Position numbers and translations under genes: made by a program. Shown here one piece after another: positions 1 to 5,460 of a DNA stretch of 19,090 bases (positions within the stretch are counted from its first letter, which is position 1; the number at the start of each line of letters is the position of its first letter). Below the pieces are notes generated by a model, which worked only from the letters and a program-made list of their open reading frames with translations, was not told the DNA's origin and searched no databases. The DNA comes from Fen-999 sp044220545 (lineage in GTDB: Bacteria; Pseudomonadota; Gammaproteobacteria; Burkholderiales; Rhodocyclaceae): the NCBI GenBank assembly GCA_044220545.1, contig JBGAQX010000050.1, positions 1-19,090 on the forward strand. Direction: 5' to 3'.

Positions 1-248
1 CCGACCCGCCGCCCCTGAACGTGCGCCACCACGGCGCGCATGATGATCACCGCGTCGTCGGCCAGCTTCAGCTTGATCTGGCAGGTGTTGTCGATGCGGC
101 CCGTCCAGCCGGGCGGTACCTTGATCAACGCCCCGCGCAGCGAAATATCGACCAATTCGGCCGGCACGCTGCCGGAAGCATCGACCATGGTCACAGCCGA
201 ATGGAAAGCGGCGCGCCAGAACTGGCGGCGGTCGGAACCATTGCTCAT
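1..248 (-). CDS. PilZ-domain protein, C-terminus cut by window edge
   Basis: A reading frame starts at the ATG at 248 on the minus strand and runs off the window start after about 82 codons, so only the N-terminal part is seen. It shows the two cyclic-di-GMP motifs of PilZ domains. The RxxxR arm is R8-Q-F-W-R12, and DxSxxG is D34-I-S-L-R-G39. These are followed by beta-strand-like alternation ending in AVIIMRAVVAHVQG. A purine-rich stretch (GGGAGA on the minus strand, 257-262) precedes the start at good spacing. PilZ proteins bind c-di-GMP and influence motility, attachment or exopolysaccharide production; which of these applies here cannot be told. It is transcribed divergently from the exonuclease III gene. 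The domain call is good; the specific role is unknown. Confidence 0.8.
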   Translation of the reverse strand, partial: MSNGSDRRQFWRAAFHSAVTMVDASGSVPAELVDISLRGALIKVPPGWTGRIDNTCQIKLKLADDAVIIMRAVVAHVQGRRV

Positions 249-285
249 GCGGCTATTCTCCCGGGCATCGCCCTGTAGATTCCGG

Positions 286-317
286 GTCATTATAGAACCC
301 GGGGGGCTGGAGTATCA
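286..317. promoter_or_regulatory. Putative divergent promoter region between the PilZ gene and xth
   Basis: The 81-bp gap between the divergent starts holds a perfect minus-strand -10 hexamer TATAAT (forward 289-294), about 40 nt from the PilZ ATG. On the plus strand TATAGA (291-296) lies about 33 nt from the xth ATG. No good -35 is visible at 16-18 bp for either. A 6-bp inverted repeat, CCGGGT (282-287) and ACCCGG (297-302), brackets these boxes. Assignment is by inspection only. Confidence 0.35.
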
Positions 318-329
318 TCGCCGCCAATC

Positions 330-1106
330 ATGAAAATCGCGACCTGGAACGTCAATTCACTGAAGGTGCGGCTGCCCCAGGTGCTCGACTGGCTGGCGGC
401 GCAGAGGCCGGACGTCCTCTGTCTTCAGGAGACCAAGCTCGAGGACAAGGCCTTTCCCTTCGCCGATATCGAGGCCGCCGGCTACCGGGCCGTGCATCAC
501 GGCCAGAAGACCTACAACGGCGTCGCCATCCTCAGCCGCGCCGATGCCTCGGATGTCGCGCGCGGCATTCCGGATTTCGACGATCCGCAGGCGCGCGTCA
601 TCGCCGCCACGGTGGCCGGCGTGCGCGTCGTCTGCGCCTACATGCCCAACGGCCAGGCGGTCGGCTCGGACAAGTACGCCTACAAGCTCTCCTGGCTGAA
701 CGCCCTGCGCGGCTGGCTAGCGGGGGAAATGACGACCTACCCGCGCCTGGCCCTGCTGGGCGACTACAACATCGCCCCGGAAGATCGCGACGTCCATGAC
801 CCGGCGGCATGGCAAGGCCAGATCCTCTGCTCCGAGCCCGAGCGGCAAGCGTTTGCCGCCTTGACCGGGCTGGGCCTGCGCGATGCGTTCCGCTTGTTCG
901 AGCAGCCGGACAAGGTGTTCAGTTGGTGGGACTACCGGATGATGGCCTTCCGGCGCAACATGGGCCTGCGCATCGACCATATCCTGCTGTCGCCGGCGCT
1001 CGCCGCCGGCTGCACCACGTGCGGCGTGGACAAGGCGCCGCGCAAGCTGGAGCGCCCCTCCGACCATGCGCCGGTCATTGCCGAACTGGCGAACCCGTCG
1101 CCATGA
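330..1106 (+). CDS. xth: Exodeoxyribonuclease III (AP endonuclease family)
   Basis: A 258-residue member of the exonuclease III / AP endonuclease superfamily, which cleaves DNA 5' of abasic sites and degrades the 3' strand of duplex DNA during base-excision repair. The length matches the family. The metal and active-site motifs are in order: WNVNS with N7, LQETK with E34, the MPNG segment with its catalytic-tyrosine context, GDYNIAPEDRDVHDP with the DxN pair, RIDHILLS, and the terminal SDHAPV with the catalytic histidine. The ATG at 330 places MKIATWNVNS at the N-terminus as in homologues. The stop codon overlaps the start of the downstream Crp/Fnr regulator (ATGA at 1103-1106), so the two are probably co-transcribed. 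Cytoplasmic. Whether the strict name is xthA or another family member is not settled by sequence alone. Confidence 0.95.
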   Translation: MKIATWNVNSLKVRLPQVLDWLAAQRPDVLCLQETKLEDKAFPFADIEAAGYRAVHHGQKTYNGVAILSRADASDVARGIPDFDDPQARVIAATVAGVRVVCAYMPNGQAVGSDKYAYKLSWLNALRGWLAGEMTTYPRLALLGDYNIAPEDRDVHDPAAWQGQILCSEPERQAFAALTGLGLRDAFRLFEQPDKVFSWWDYRMMAFRRNMGLRIDHILLSPALAAGCTTCGVDKAPRKLERPSDHAPVIAELANPSP

Positions 1107-1750
1107 ACGCGGCACACCTGAGCGAACTCTATCCGGTGCTGTCACGCTTGCCGGAGCGCTTGCACAGGCGGGTGCTGGAGCAGGTGCAGTACCGGACGGC
1201 CCCGTCCGGCGCGGTATTGTTCGACGAACACCAGGCCTGCCAGGGCTTTCCCTTCGTCCTGACCGGCGCGATCCGGGTCGTCAAGCCGGCCGCCAACGGC
1301 CGTGAACTGCCGCTCTACCGCGTCCTGCCCGGGGAATCCTGCATCATCACGTCGAGCTGCCTGCTCGGCCACACCGACTACAACGTCCGTGGCGTCACCG
1401 AAAGCGAGACCACGCTGGTGCTGATGCCGCGCGGCCTGTTCGACGAACTGCTCGCGGAGCCGGCGTTTCGCGAATTCGTCTTCAACCTGTTCTCGGAACG
1501 CGTCGCCGACCTGATGCAATTGATCGAAGCCGTGGCCTTCCAGAAGCTCGACCAGCGCCTGGCCGGCCTGCTGCTCGGCAAGGGCAAGATCGTCAAGGCC
1601 ACGCACCAGCAACTGGCCGACGAACTCGGCAGCGTCCGCGAGATGGTCAGCCGGCTGCTCAAGAGCTTCGCCGAGCAAGGCCTGGTGCGCCTCGCCCGCG
1701 AGCAGGTGGAGATCCTCGATCCGGCCGGGCTGCGGCGCATCGCCCTCTAG
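1103..1750 (+). CDS. Crp/Fnr-family transcriptional regulator
   Basis: A 215-residue regulator with an N-terminal cyclic-nucleotide-like effector beta-roll (about residues 12-125), a long dimerisation helix (about 126-155) and a C-terminal winged helix-turn-helix. The recognition region is THQQLADELGSVREMVSRLL, about 167-186. The frame is open upstream, but the ATG at 1103 overlapping the xth stop (ATGA) gives the normal family N-terminus. The N-terminal Cys cluster of oxygen-sensing FNR is absent; cysteines are only at 46, 80 and 86, so iron-sulphur sensing of the FNR type is unlikely. The effector is unknown. The next gene encodes a DUF2892 membrane protein with its own ribosome-binding site, and this regulator could control it (inference from adjacency). 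It resembles the general Crp/Fnr group used for redox, NO or stress responses. Confidence 0.9.
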   Translation: MNAAHLSELYPVLSRLPERLHRRVLEQVQYRTAPSGAVLFDEHQACQGFPFVLTGAIRVVKPAANGRELPLYRVLPGESCIITSSCLLGHTDYNVRGVTESETTLVLMPRGLFDELLAEPAFREFVFNLFSERVADLMQLIEAVAFQKLDQRLAGLLLGKGKIVKATHQQLADELGSVREMVSRLLKSFAEQGLVRLAREQVEILDPAGLRRIAL

Positions 1751-1838
1751 CCGCCGTGTAACTTTGGTCACAGACTCGCCGCGGCGCGGGTGGTCAAATG
1801 GCTTCCGTCATTCCCCACCCCCCCAAGGAGAAACTCAC

Positions 1839-2030
1839 ATGAAACTCAACGTCGGCGGTATCGATCGTATCCTGCGCATTGTTGTCGGCCTGGCCCTGGT
1901 CGCCTGGGCCATCATGGGCGGCCCGGTCTGGGCCTGGGTCGGCGTCGTCGCCCTGGGCACCGGCCTGATGGGCTTCTGCCCCTTCTACCCGATCATCGGC
2001 CTGAACACCTGCCCGATGAAGAAGAGCTGA
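1839..2030 (+). CDS. DUF2892 (YgaP-type transmembrane) inner-membrane protein
   Basis: A 63-residue protein with two predicted membrane helices (about 10-27 and 30-46) and the DUF2892 signature. The signature is an N-terminal NVGGIDRILRI segment, the GTGLMGFCPFYPIIGL motif and two cysteines (C47, C58). The same domain forms the membrane part of the rhodanese YgaP, but no rhodanese domain is present here. The start is decided by a strong Shine-Dalgarno AAGGAG at 1825-1830, 8 nt before the ATG at 1839; longer readings upstream of it are not supported. Its function is not established; stand-alone members are often associated with sulphur or redox stress. It follows the Crp/Fnr regulator by 88 bp and is closed by the hairpin at 2052-2079. 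Confidence 0.88.
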   Translation: MKLNVGGIDRILRIVVGLALVAWAIMGGPVWAWVGVVALGTGLMGFCPFYPIIGLNTCPMKKS

Positions 2031-2224
2031 CAGATCCCGCTCCGAACTAGAAACGGCCCGCTCCGGCGGGCCGTGTTCTTTGGTATGCGGAAATAGCACC
2101 CCGACCGATCTGATGTCTCGTGCATTTGTAATGACAGGAAGATATCCTCTTCGACGAGGTCGACAAAGTCGGTCAGTCTTTCCAGATCGGCAAGCGCTCG
2201 CCCCGCATGGATCAGCCTCGCCAC
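1985..2224 (-). pseudogene. Truncated ParE/RelE-like toxin remnant
   Basis: From a GTG at 2224 the minus frame reads MARLIHAGRALADLERLTDF. This resembles the N-terminus of ParE/RelE-superfamily toxins, whose first helix typically reads like 'a-ALaDLerla-dFl'. After about residue 20 the similarity stops. The remaining frame gives unrelated residues, passes through the terminator hairpin and ends at 1985 inside the antisense of the DUF2892 gene. A normal toxin has about 90-100 residues with a conserved basic C-terminal half, and none of that is present. GC is 29/60 (48%) at 2101-2160, much lower than the surroundings. The GTG overlaps the end of the upstream antitoxin-like frame by 13 nt, the usual antitoxin-toxin coupling. 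Only about 2161-2224 is recognisable. Identification is by recollection of the family pattern, without a search. Confidence 0.5.
2052..2079 (+). terminator. Hairpin terminator, probably bidirectional
   Basis: A perfect 9-bp G/C-rich stem, ACGGCCCGC (2053-2061) and GCGGGCCGT (2066-2074), closes a TCCG loop. On the plus strand it is followed by GTTCTTTGG and on the minus strand by TTCT. It lies 21 nt after the DUF2892 stop and also at the tail of the minus-strand lptD-rsmA run, so it can end transcription from both sides. Confidence 0.75.
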
Positions 2225-2418
2225 GACTTGGCCATCGGCTTGGTCGATTTCCTGCCCGCGACGCGCGCCTTGAGATAGGCATGGACCTCGTCGGCAGCGT
2301 AGCCCTTGCCGCTCGCCAACGTCTGTTCCCGCGCGGCTTGTGCTTCGGCGACGAAGCTGGCCCGCCGCTCGCCAGCGGTGGCCACCGGCAAGTTCTCGGG
2401 TGCGCTTTCGGCAGTCAA
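2212..2418 (-). CDS. Putative type II antitoxin (stability-determinant/ParD-like)
   Basis: A 68-residue frame immediately after rsmA on the minus strand. Its TTG start (2418-2416) overlaps the rsmA stop (TTGA); no ATG is available, so the N-terminus may be damaged or translation may depend on coupling. The C-terminal half, with FVAEAQAAREQTLASGKGYA, then DEVHAYLKARVAG and a basic tail, has the helix-then-'DEVhAyLkarlaG' layout of small antitoxins encoded before ParE-type toxins. A toxin-like N-terminus begins 10 nt before its stop codon. If functional it would bind and neutralise that toxin and repress the pair, but the toxin is broken, so this is probably an orphan or decaying antitoxin. The family assignment is moderate and from pattern memory only. 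Confidence 0.55.
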   Translation of the reverse strand: MTAESAPENLPVATAGERRASFVAEAQAAREQTLASGKGYAADEVHAYLKARVAGRKSTKPMAKSWRG

Positions 2419-3203
2419 TTCCGGACACCCATTTTCACGGCGAGCGCGTTGGCCAGCCGGACGAAGTCGGCCACCGCCAGTTCTTCGGCGCGGGCGGTGG
2501 GGGCGATGCCGGCGGCCTCCAGGCCGGCTTCGTCGACCAGGTCGCGCAGGTTGTTGCGCAGCATCTTGCGCCGCTGGCCGAAGGCCGCCAGAACGAGCTT
2601 GGCCAGCAACGCCGCGTCGCGCGCGTCGAGCTGCTCCTTTGGCTTGGGCAGCAGGCGAACGATGGCCGAATCGACCTTGGGGGCGGGATTGAAGGCGCCC
2701 GGCGGCACGACGAACAGGCGCTCCATGTCGAAGCGGTATTGCAGCATCACCGACAAGCGGCCGTAGTCGGGCGTGGCGGGTGCCGCGACCATCCGGTCGA
2801 CCACTTCCTTTTGCAGCATGAAGTGCATGTCGCGCACCGCTTCGGCAAAGCCGGCCAGATGGAACAGCAGCGGCGTGGAGATGTTGTAGGGCAGATTGCC
2901 GACCACGCGCAGGTCCGTGCCCAGCGCGCCGAAATCGAACTCCAGCGCGTCGCCTTCGTGGATGGTCAGCCGCTCGGCCGGGAAGGACTGGCGCAGGCGG
3001 GCGATCAGGTCGCGGTCGATTTCGACGACATGCAGATGATCGAGCGCCGCCAGCAGCGGTTCGGTCAGCGCGCCGAGGCCGGGGCCGATTTCGACCAGCC
3101 GCTCATCGCGGCGCGGCGCGATGGCCATGACGATGTTGCGGATCACCCCCGGCGAAACGAGAAAATTCTGTCCGAACCGCTTGCGCGGCGCGTGCCCTCT
3201 CAT
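2415..3203 (-). CDS. rsmA: 16S rRNA (adenine1518-N6/adenine1519-N6)-dimethyltransferase
   Basis: A 262-residue SAM-dependent methyltransferase (RsmA/KsgA) that dimethylates the two adjacent adenines in helix 45 of 16S rRNA during 30S maturation. The N-terminus KRFGQNFL (8-15), the SAM-binding EIGPGLG (38-44), the acidic VEID (60-63), the GDAL segment (84-87) and the catalytic NLPYNIS (103-109) are all present, followed by the C-terminal helical domain containing FGQRRKMLRNNL. The length is normal for the family. The ATG at 3203 overlaps the pdxA stop (ATGA), the classic surA-pdxA-ksgA order. In Escherichia coli apaG and apaH follow; here a toxin-antitoxin remnant follows instead. Loss of KsgA gives kasugamycin resistance in other bacteria (family knowledge). 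Confidence 0.97.
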   Translation of the reverse strand: MRGHAPRKRFGQNFLVSPGVIRNIVMAIAPRRDERLVEIGPGLGALTEPLLAALDHLHVVEIDRDLIARLRQSFPAERLTIHEGDALEFDFGALGTDLRVVGNLPYNISTPLLFHLAGFAEAVRDMHFMLQKEVVDRMVAAPATPDYGRLSVMLQYRFDMERLFVVPPGAFNPAPKVDSAIVRLLPKPKEQLDARDAALLAKLVLAAFGQRRKMLRNNLRDLVDEAGLEAAGIAPTARAEELAVADFVRLANALAVKMGVRN

Positions 3204-4144
3204 CGACGGGCGACGATGTCGGCGGCGAGATTCACCGCCGCGAACAGGCTGCGCGTATCGGCGCGGCCGGTGCCGGCCAGATCGAGCGCCGTGCCGTGAT
3301 CGACCGAGGTGCGCAGGATGGGCAGGCCCAGGGTGATGTTGATGCCCTCTTCGAAGGCGGCGTACTTCAGCACGGCCAGGCCCTGATCGTGGTACATGAC
3401 CAACTGGGCGTCCGAACCGGCCAGGACATTGCGGGTGAACAGCGTATCCGCCGGCAACGGCCCGACCAGGTCCATGCCCTCGGCGCGCAGACGCTCCAGC
3501 ACCGGCGCGATCACGTCGATTTCCTCATGGCCCAGGTGGCCGCCCTCGCCGGCGTGCGGGTTGAGGCCGGCGACCAGGATGCGCGGCCGGGCGATGCCGA
3601 ATTTCTTCACCAGGTCGCCATGCAGGATGCGCAGGGTGGTGGTCAGTTCGGTTTGGGTGATCGCCGCCGGCACGTCCTTGAGCGGCAGGTGGGTGGTCGC
3701 CAGCGCCACGCGCAGGCCGGCCAGTTGGCCGGTGCCGGCCAGCATCATCACCACGCGCGGCGTGTTGGTTTTCTCCGCCAGGTATTCCGTATGACCGGTG
3801 AAGGGAATGCCGGCGTCGTTGATGATGCCCTTGTGCACCGGCGCCGTGACCATGGCGGCAAATTCGCCGCCGACACAGCCGGCCAGCGCCACGTCGAGCA
3901 GATCCAGCACATAACGCGCGTTGGCGACGTCGAGCCGGCCGGCGACGACCGGGGCGCGCAGCGGCACGTGGCGAATGTCGAGGGTGCCGATGTCGATGCC
4001 CAGGCGCTCGGCGCGCTGTCGCAGCAGACCACGGTCGCCGACCACCACGATGCGGGCCGGGAACTCCTTGCCAGCCAGGGTCAGACAGATATCCGGGCCG
4101 ATGCCCGCCGGCTCGCCGGAAGTGACGGCGATCACCGGCGACAT
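3200..4144 (-). CDS. pdxA: 4-hydroxythreonine-4-phosphate dehydrogenase
   Basis: A 314-residue PdxA, which oxidises 4-phosphohydroxy-L-threonine with NAD(P)+ in the DXP-dependent pathway to pyridoxal 5'-phosphate. Seen: SGEPAGIGPDI (9-19), TAPVHKG (100-106), FTGHTEYLAE (115-124), the metal-ligand histidines in TTHLPL (H152), LNPHAGEGG (H197) and MYHDQGL (H252), and the C-terminal VDHGTALDLAGTGRAD (281-296). The length is slightly below the E. coli enzyme but no motif is missing. The ATG at 4144 is preferred; it shares one base with the surA stop (TGATG). A GTG one codon earlier is possible. It lies between surA and rsmA and overlaps both, so it is translated from the lptD operon message. Confidence 0.96.
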   Translation of the reverse strand: MSPVIAVTSGEPAGIGPDICLTLAGKEFPARIVVVGDRGLLRQRAERLGIDIGTLDIRHVPLRAPVVAGRLDVANARYVLDLLDVALAGCVGGEFAAMVTAPVHKGIINDAGIPFTGHTEYLAEKTNTPRVVMMLAGTGQLAGLRVALATTHLPLKDVPAAITQTELTTTLRILHGDLVKKFGIARPRILVAGLNPHAGEGGHLGHEEIDVIAPVLERLRAEGMDLVGPLPADTLFTRNVLAGSDAQLVMYHDQGLAVLKYAAFEEGINITLGLPILRTSVDHGTALDLAGTGRADTRSLFAAVNLAADIVARR

Positions 4145-5451
4145 CACTTGTCTTCCAGGCGATACTCGACGTAGGCGCGGTCGCGCATCTGGCGCAGCCA
4201 GTCCTGGTAGGCCTCGTCTGACTTGCGCTCGCGCAGGGCCTGGCGCGCCATCAGGCGCCGGCGTTCCTTCGAGGCATCCTCGGTGCGCCGTTCGAGCACC
4301 TGGATCAGGTGCCAGCCAAACGGCGAGCGCACCGGCTCGCTGGTTTCACCGATCTTGAGCGTATCCATGGCCTTCTCGAACTCGGGCACGGTGTCGCCCT
4401 GGTAGAGCCAGCCCAAGTCGCCACCCTTGGCGGCCGTCAGGTCGTTGGAGTGCAGGCGGGCCAGTTCGGCGAAGTCGCCGCCGTTGTCGAGCCGCTCCTT
4501 CAGCCCGACCAGGCGGCGCCTGCCTTCGGCGTCGGAGACCAGTTCGTTGACCTTGATCAGGATGTGACGGGCACGCGTTTGCTTCAAGGCCTGCACCTGC
4601 AGGGCGCCACCCTTCCTGGCCAGTAGCCGGACGATATGAAAGCCGGCCGGGCTCCGGAGAATGCCGCTGGTTTCGCCCGGCTTGAGCTTCTGGACAGCTT
4701 CGGCGTAAAGCGCCGGCAGCCGGTCCACCGCGCGTGCCTCCATGGTGCCGCCGGCCAGGCCGTCCGGCGCGTCCGAGAACGCGGCCGCGACCCGACCGAA
4801 GTCCTCGCCCTTTCGCAACTGTTCGGCGGCCTGCTCGGCGCGGTCGCGGATGCGTTCCAGTTGTTGGGCGTTGGCCTGTTCCGGAACGCGGACGATGATG
4901 TGGGCCACCTGCACGATTTCCTCGTTGGCGCCGGGCTGGTCGGCCTTTTCCAGGTAGTTGTCGATCTCGCCTTCCGAGATGGCCAGGCGGTTGTCCACCT
5001 CCCGGTCGCGCAGGCGGGCGATGGTCATTTCCTGGCGAATTTCCTCGCGGAACTTCAGCCAGGCAATCCCGTCGCGCTCCAGCGCCTGCCGAAAGGTGGC
5101 CACGTCCATGCGGTTGCCCTCGGCGACCCGGCGCAGCGCGGCATCGAGCTCGGCGTCGGAGATCTGCATGCCGCTCTCCTTGGCGAACTGCATCTGGGTC
5201 CGATCGACGATCATGCGTTCGAGCAGTTGCTTTTCCAGCACCGCGCGTGGCGGCAGTTCCACGTTCTGGCCGCGCAACTGGCGCTCGACCAGCGCCAGAC
5301 GCGAGCGCAATTCAAACAGCGTGATGGCTTCGCTGTTGACGACGGCGACGATCCGGTCGGCATCGACCGGCCGGGCGCGGGCCGATTGCGCCGCGGCGAT
5401 CGAGGGGAGTAGCAGCAGGGCGGCCAGGGCGAAGAGGGATGGACGTTTCAT
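4144..5451 (-). CDS. surA: Periplasmic peptidyl-prolyl isomerase / outer-membrane protein chaperone SurA
   Basis: A 435-residue protein with a Sec signal peptide (about 1-21, ending AAAQ) and the SurA N-terminal helical domain (about 30-170, beginning DRIVAVVNSEAIT). Two parvulin (PPIC) rotamase domains follow, at about 181-276 (VAHIIVRVP to GFHIVRLL) and 293-388 (RARHILIKV to FGWHLIQVL), then a C-terminal helix. The repeated 'hILi' and 'G-h-v' parvulin signatures are clear in both. SurA escorts unfolded beta-barrel proteins, including LptD, across the periplasm to the BAM complex. It follows lptD by only 9 nt and overlaps pdxA by 1 nt, the conserved lptD-surA-pdxA-ksgA arrangement that makes the channel and its chaperone from one message. 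Confidence 0.96.
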   Translation of the reverse strand: MKRPSLFALAALLLLPSIAAAQSARARPVDADRIVAVVNSEAITLFELRSRLALVERQLRGQNVELPPRAVLEKQLLERMIVDRTQMQFAKESGMQISDAELDAALRRVAEGNRMDVATFRQALERDGIAWLKFREEIRQEMTIARLRDREVDNRLAISEGEIDNYLEKADQPGANEEIVQVAHIIVRVPEQANAQQLERIRDRAEQAAEQLRKGEDFGRVAAAFSDAPDGLAGGTMEARAVDRLPALYAEAVQKLKPGETSGILRSPAGFHIVRLLARKGGALQVQALKQTRARHILIKVNELVSDAEGRRRLVGLKERLDNGGDFAELARLHSNDLTAAKGGDLGWLYQGDTVPEFEKAMDTLKIGETSEPVRSPFGWHLIQVLERRTEDASKERRRLMARQALRERKSDEAYQDWLRQMRDRAYVEYRLEDK

Positions 5452-5460
5452 GGCGATGGG

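Noticed and set aside
2340..3299. 319-codon plus-strand open frame opposite rsmA
   Set aside because: Antisense shadow of rsmA with Gln/Arg/Asp-rich composition typical of reversed high-GC coding sequence.
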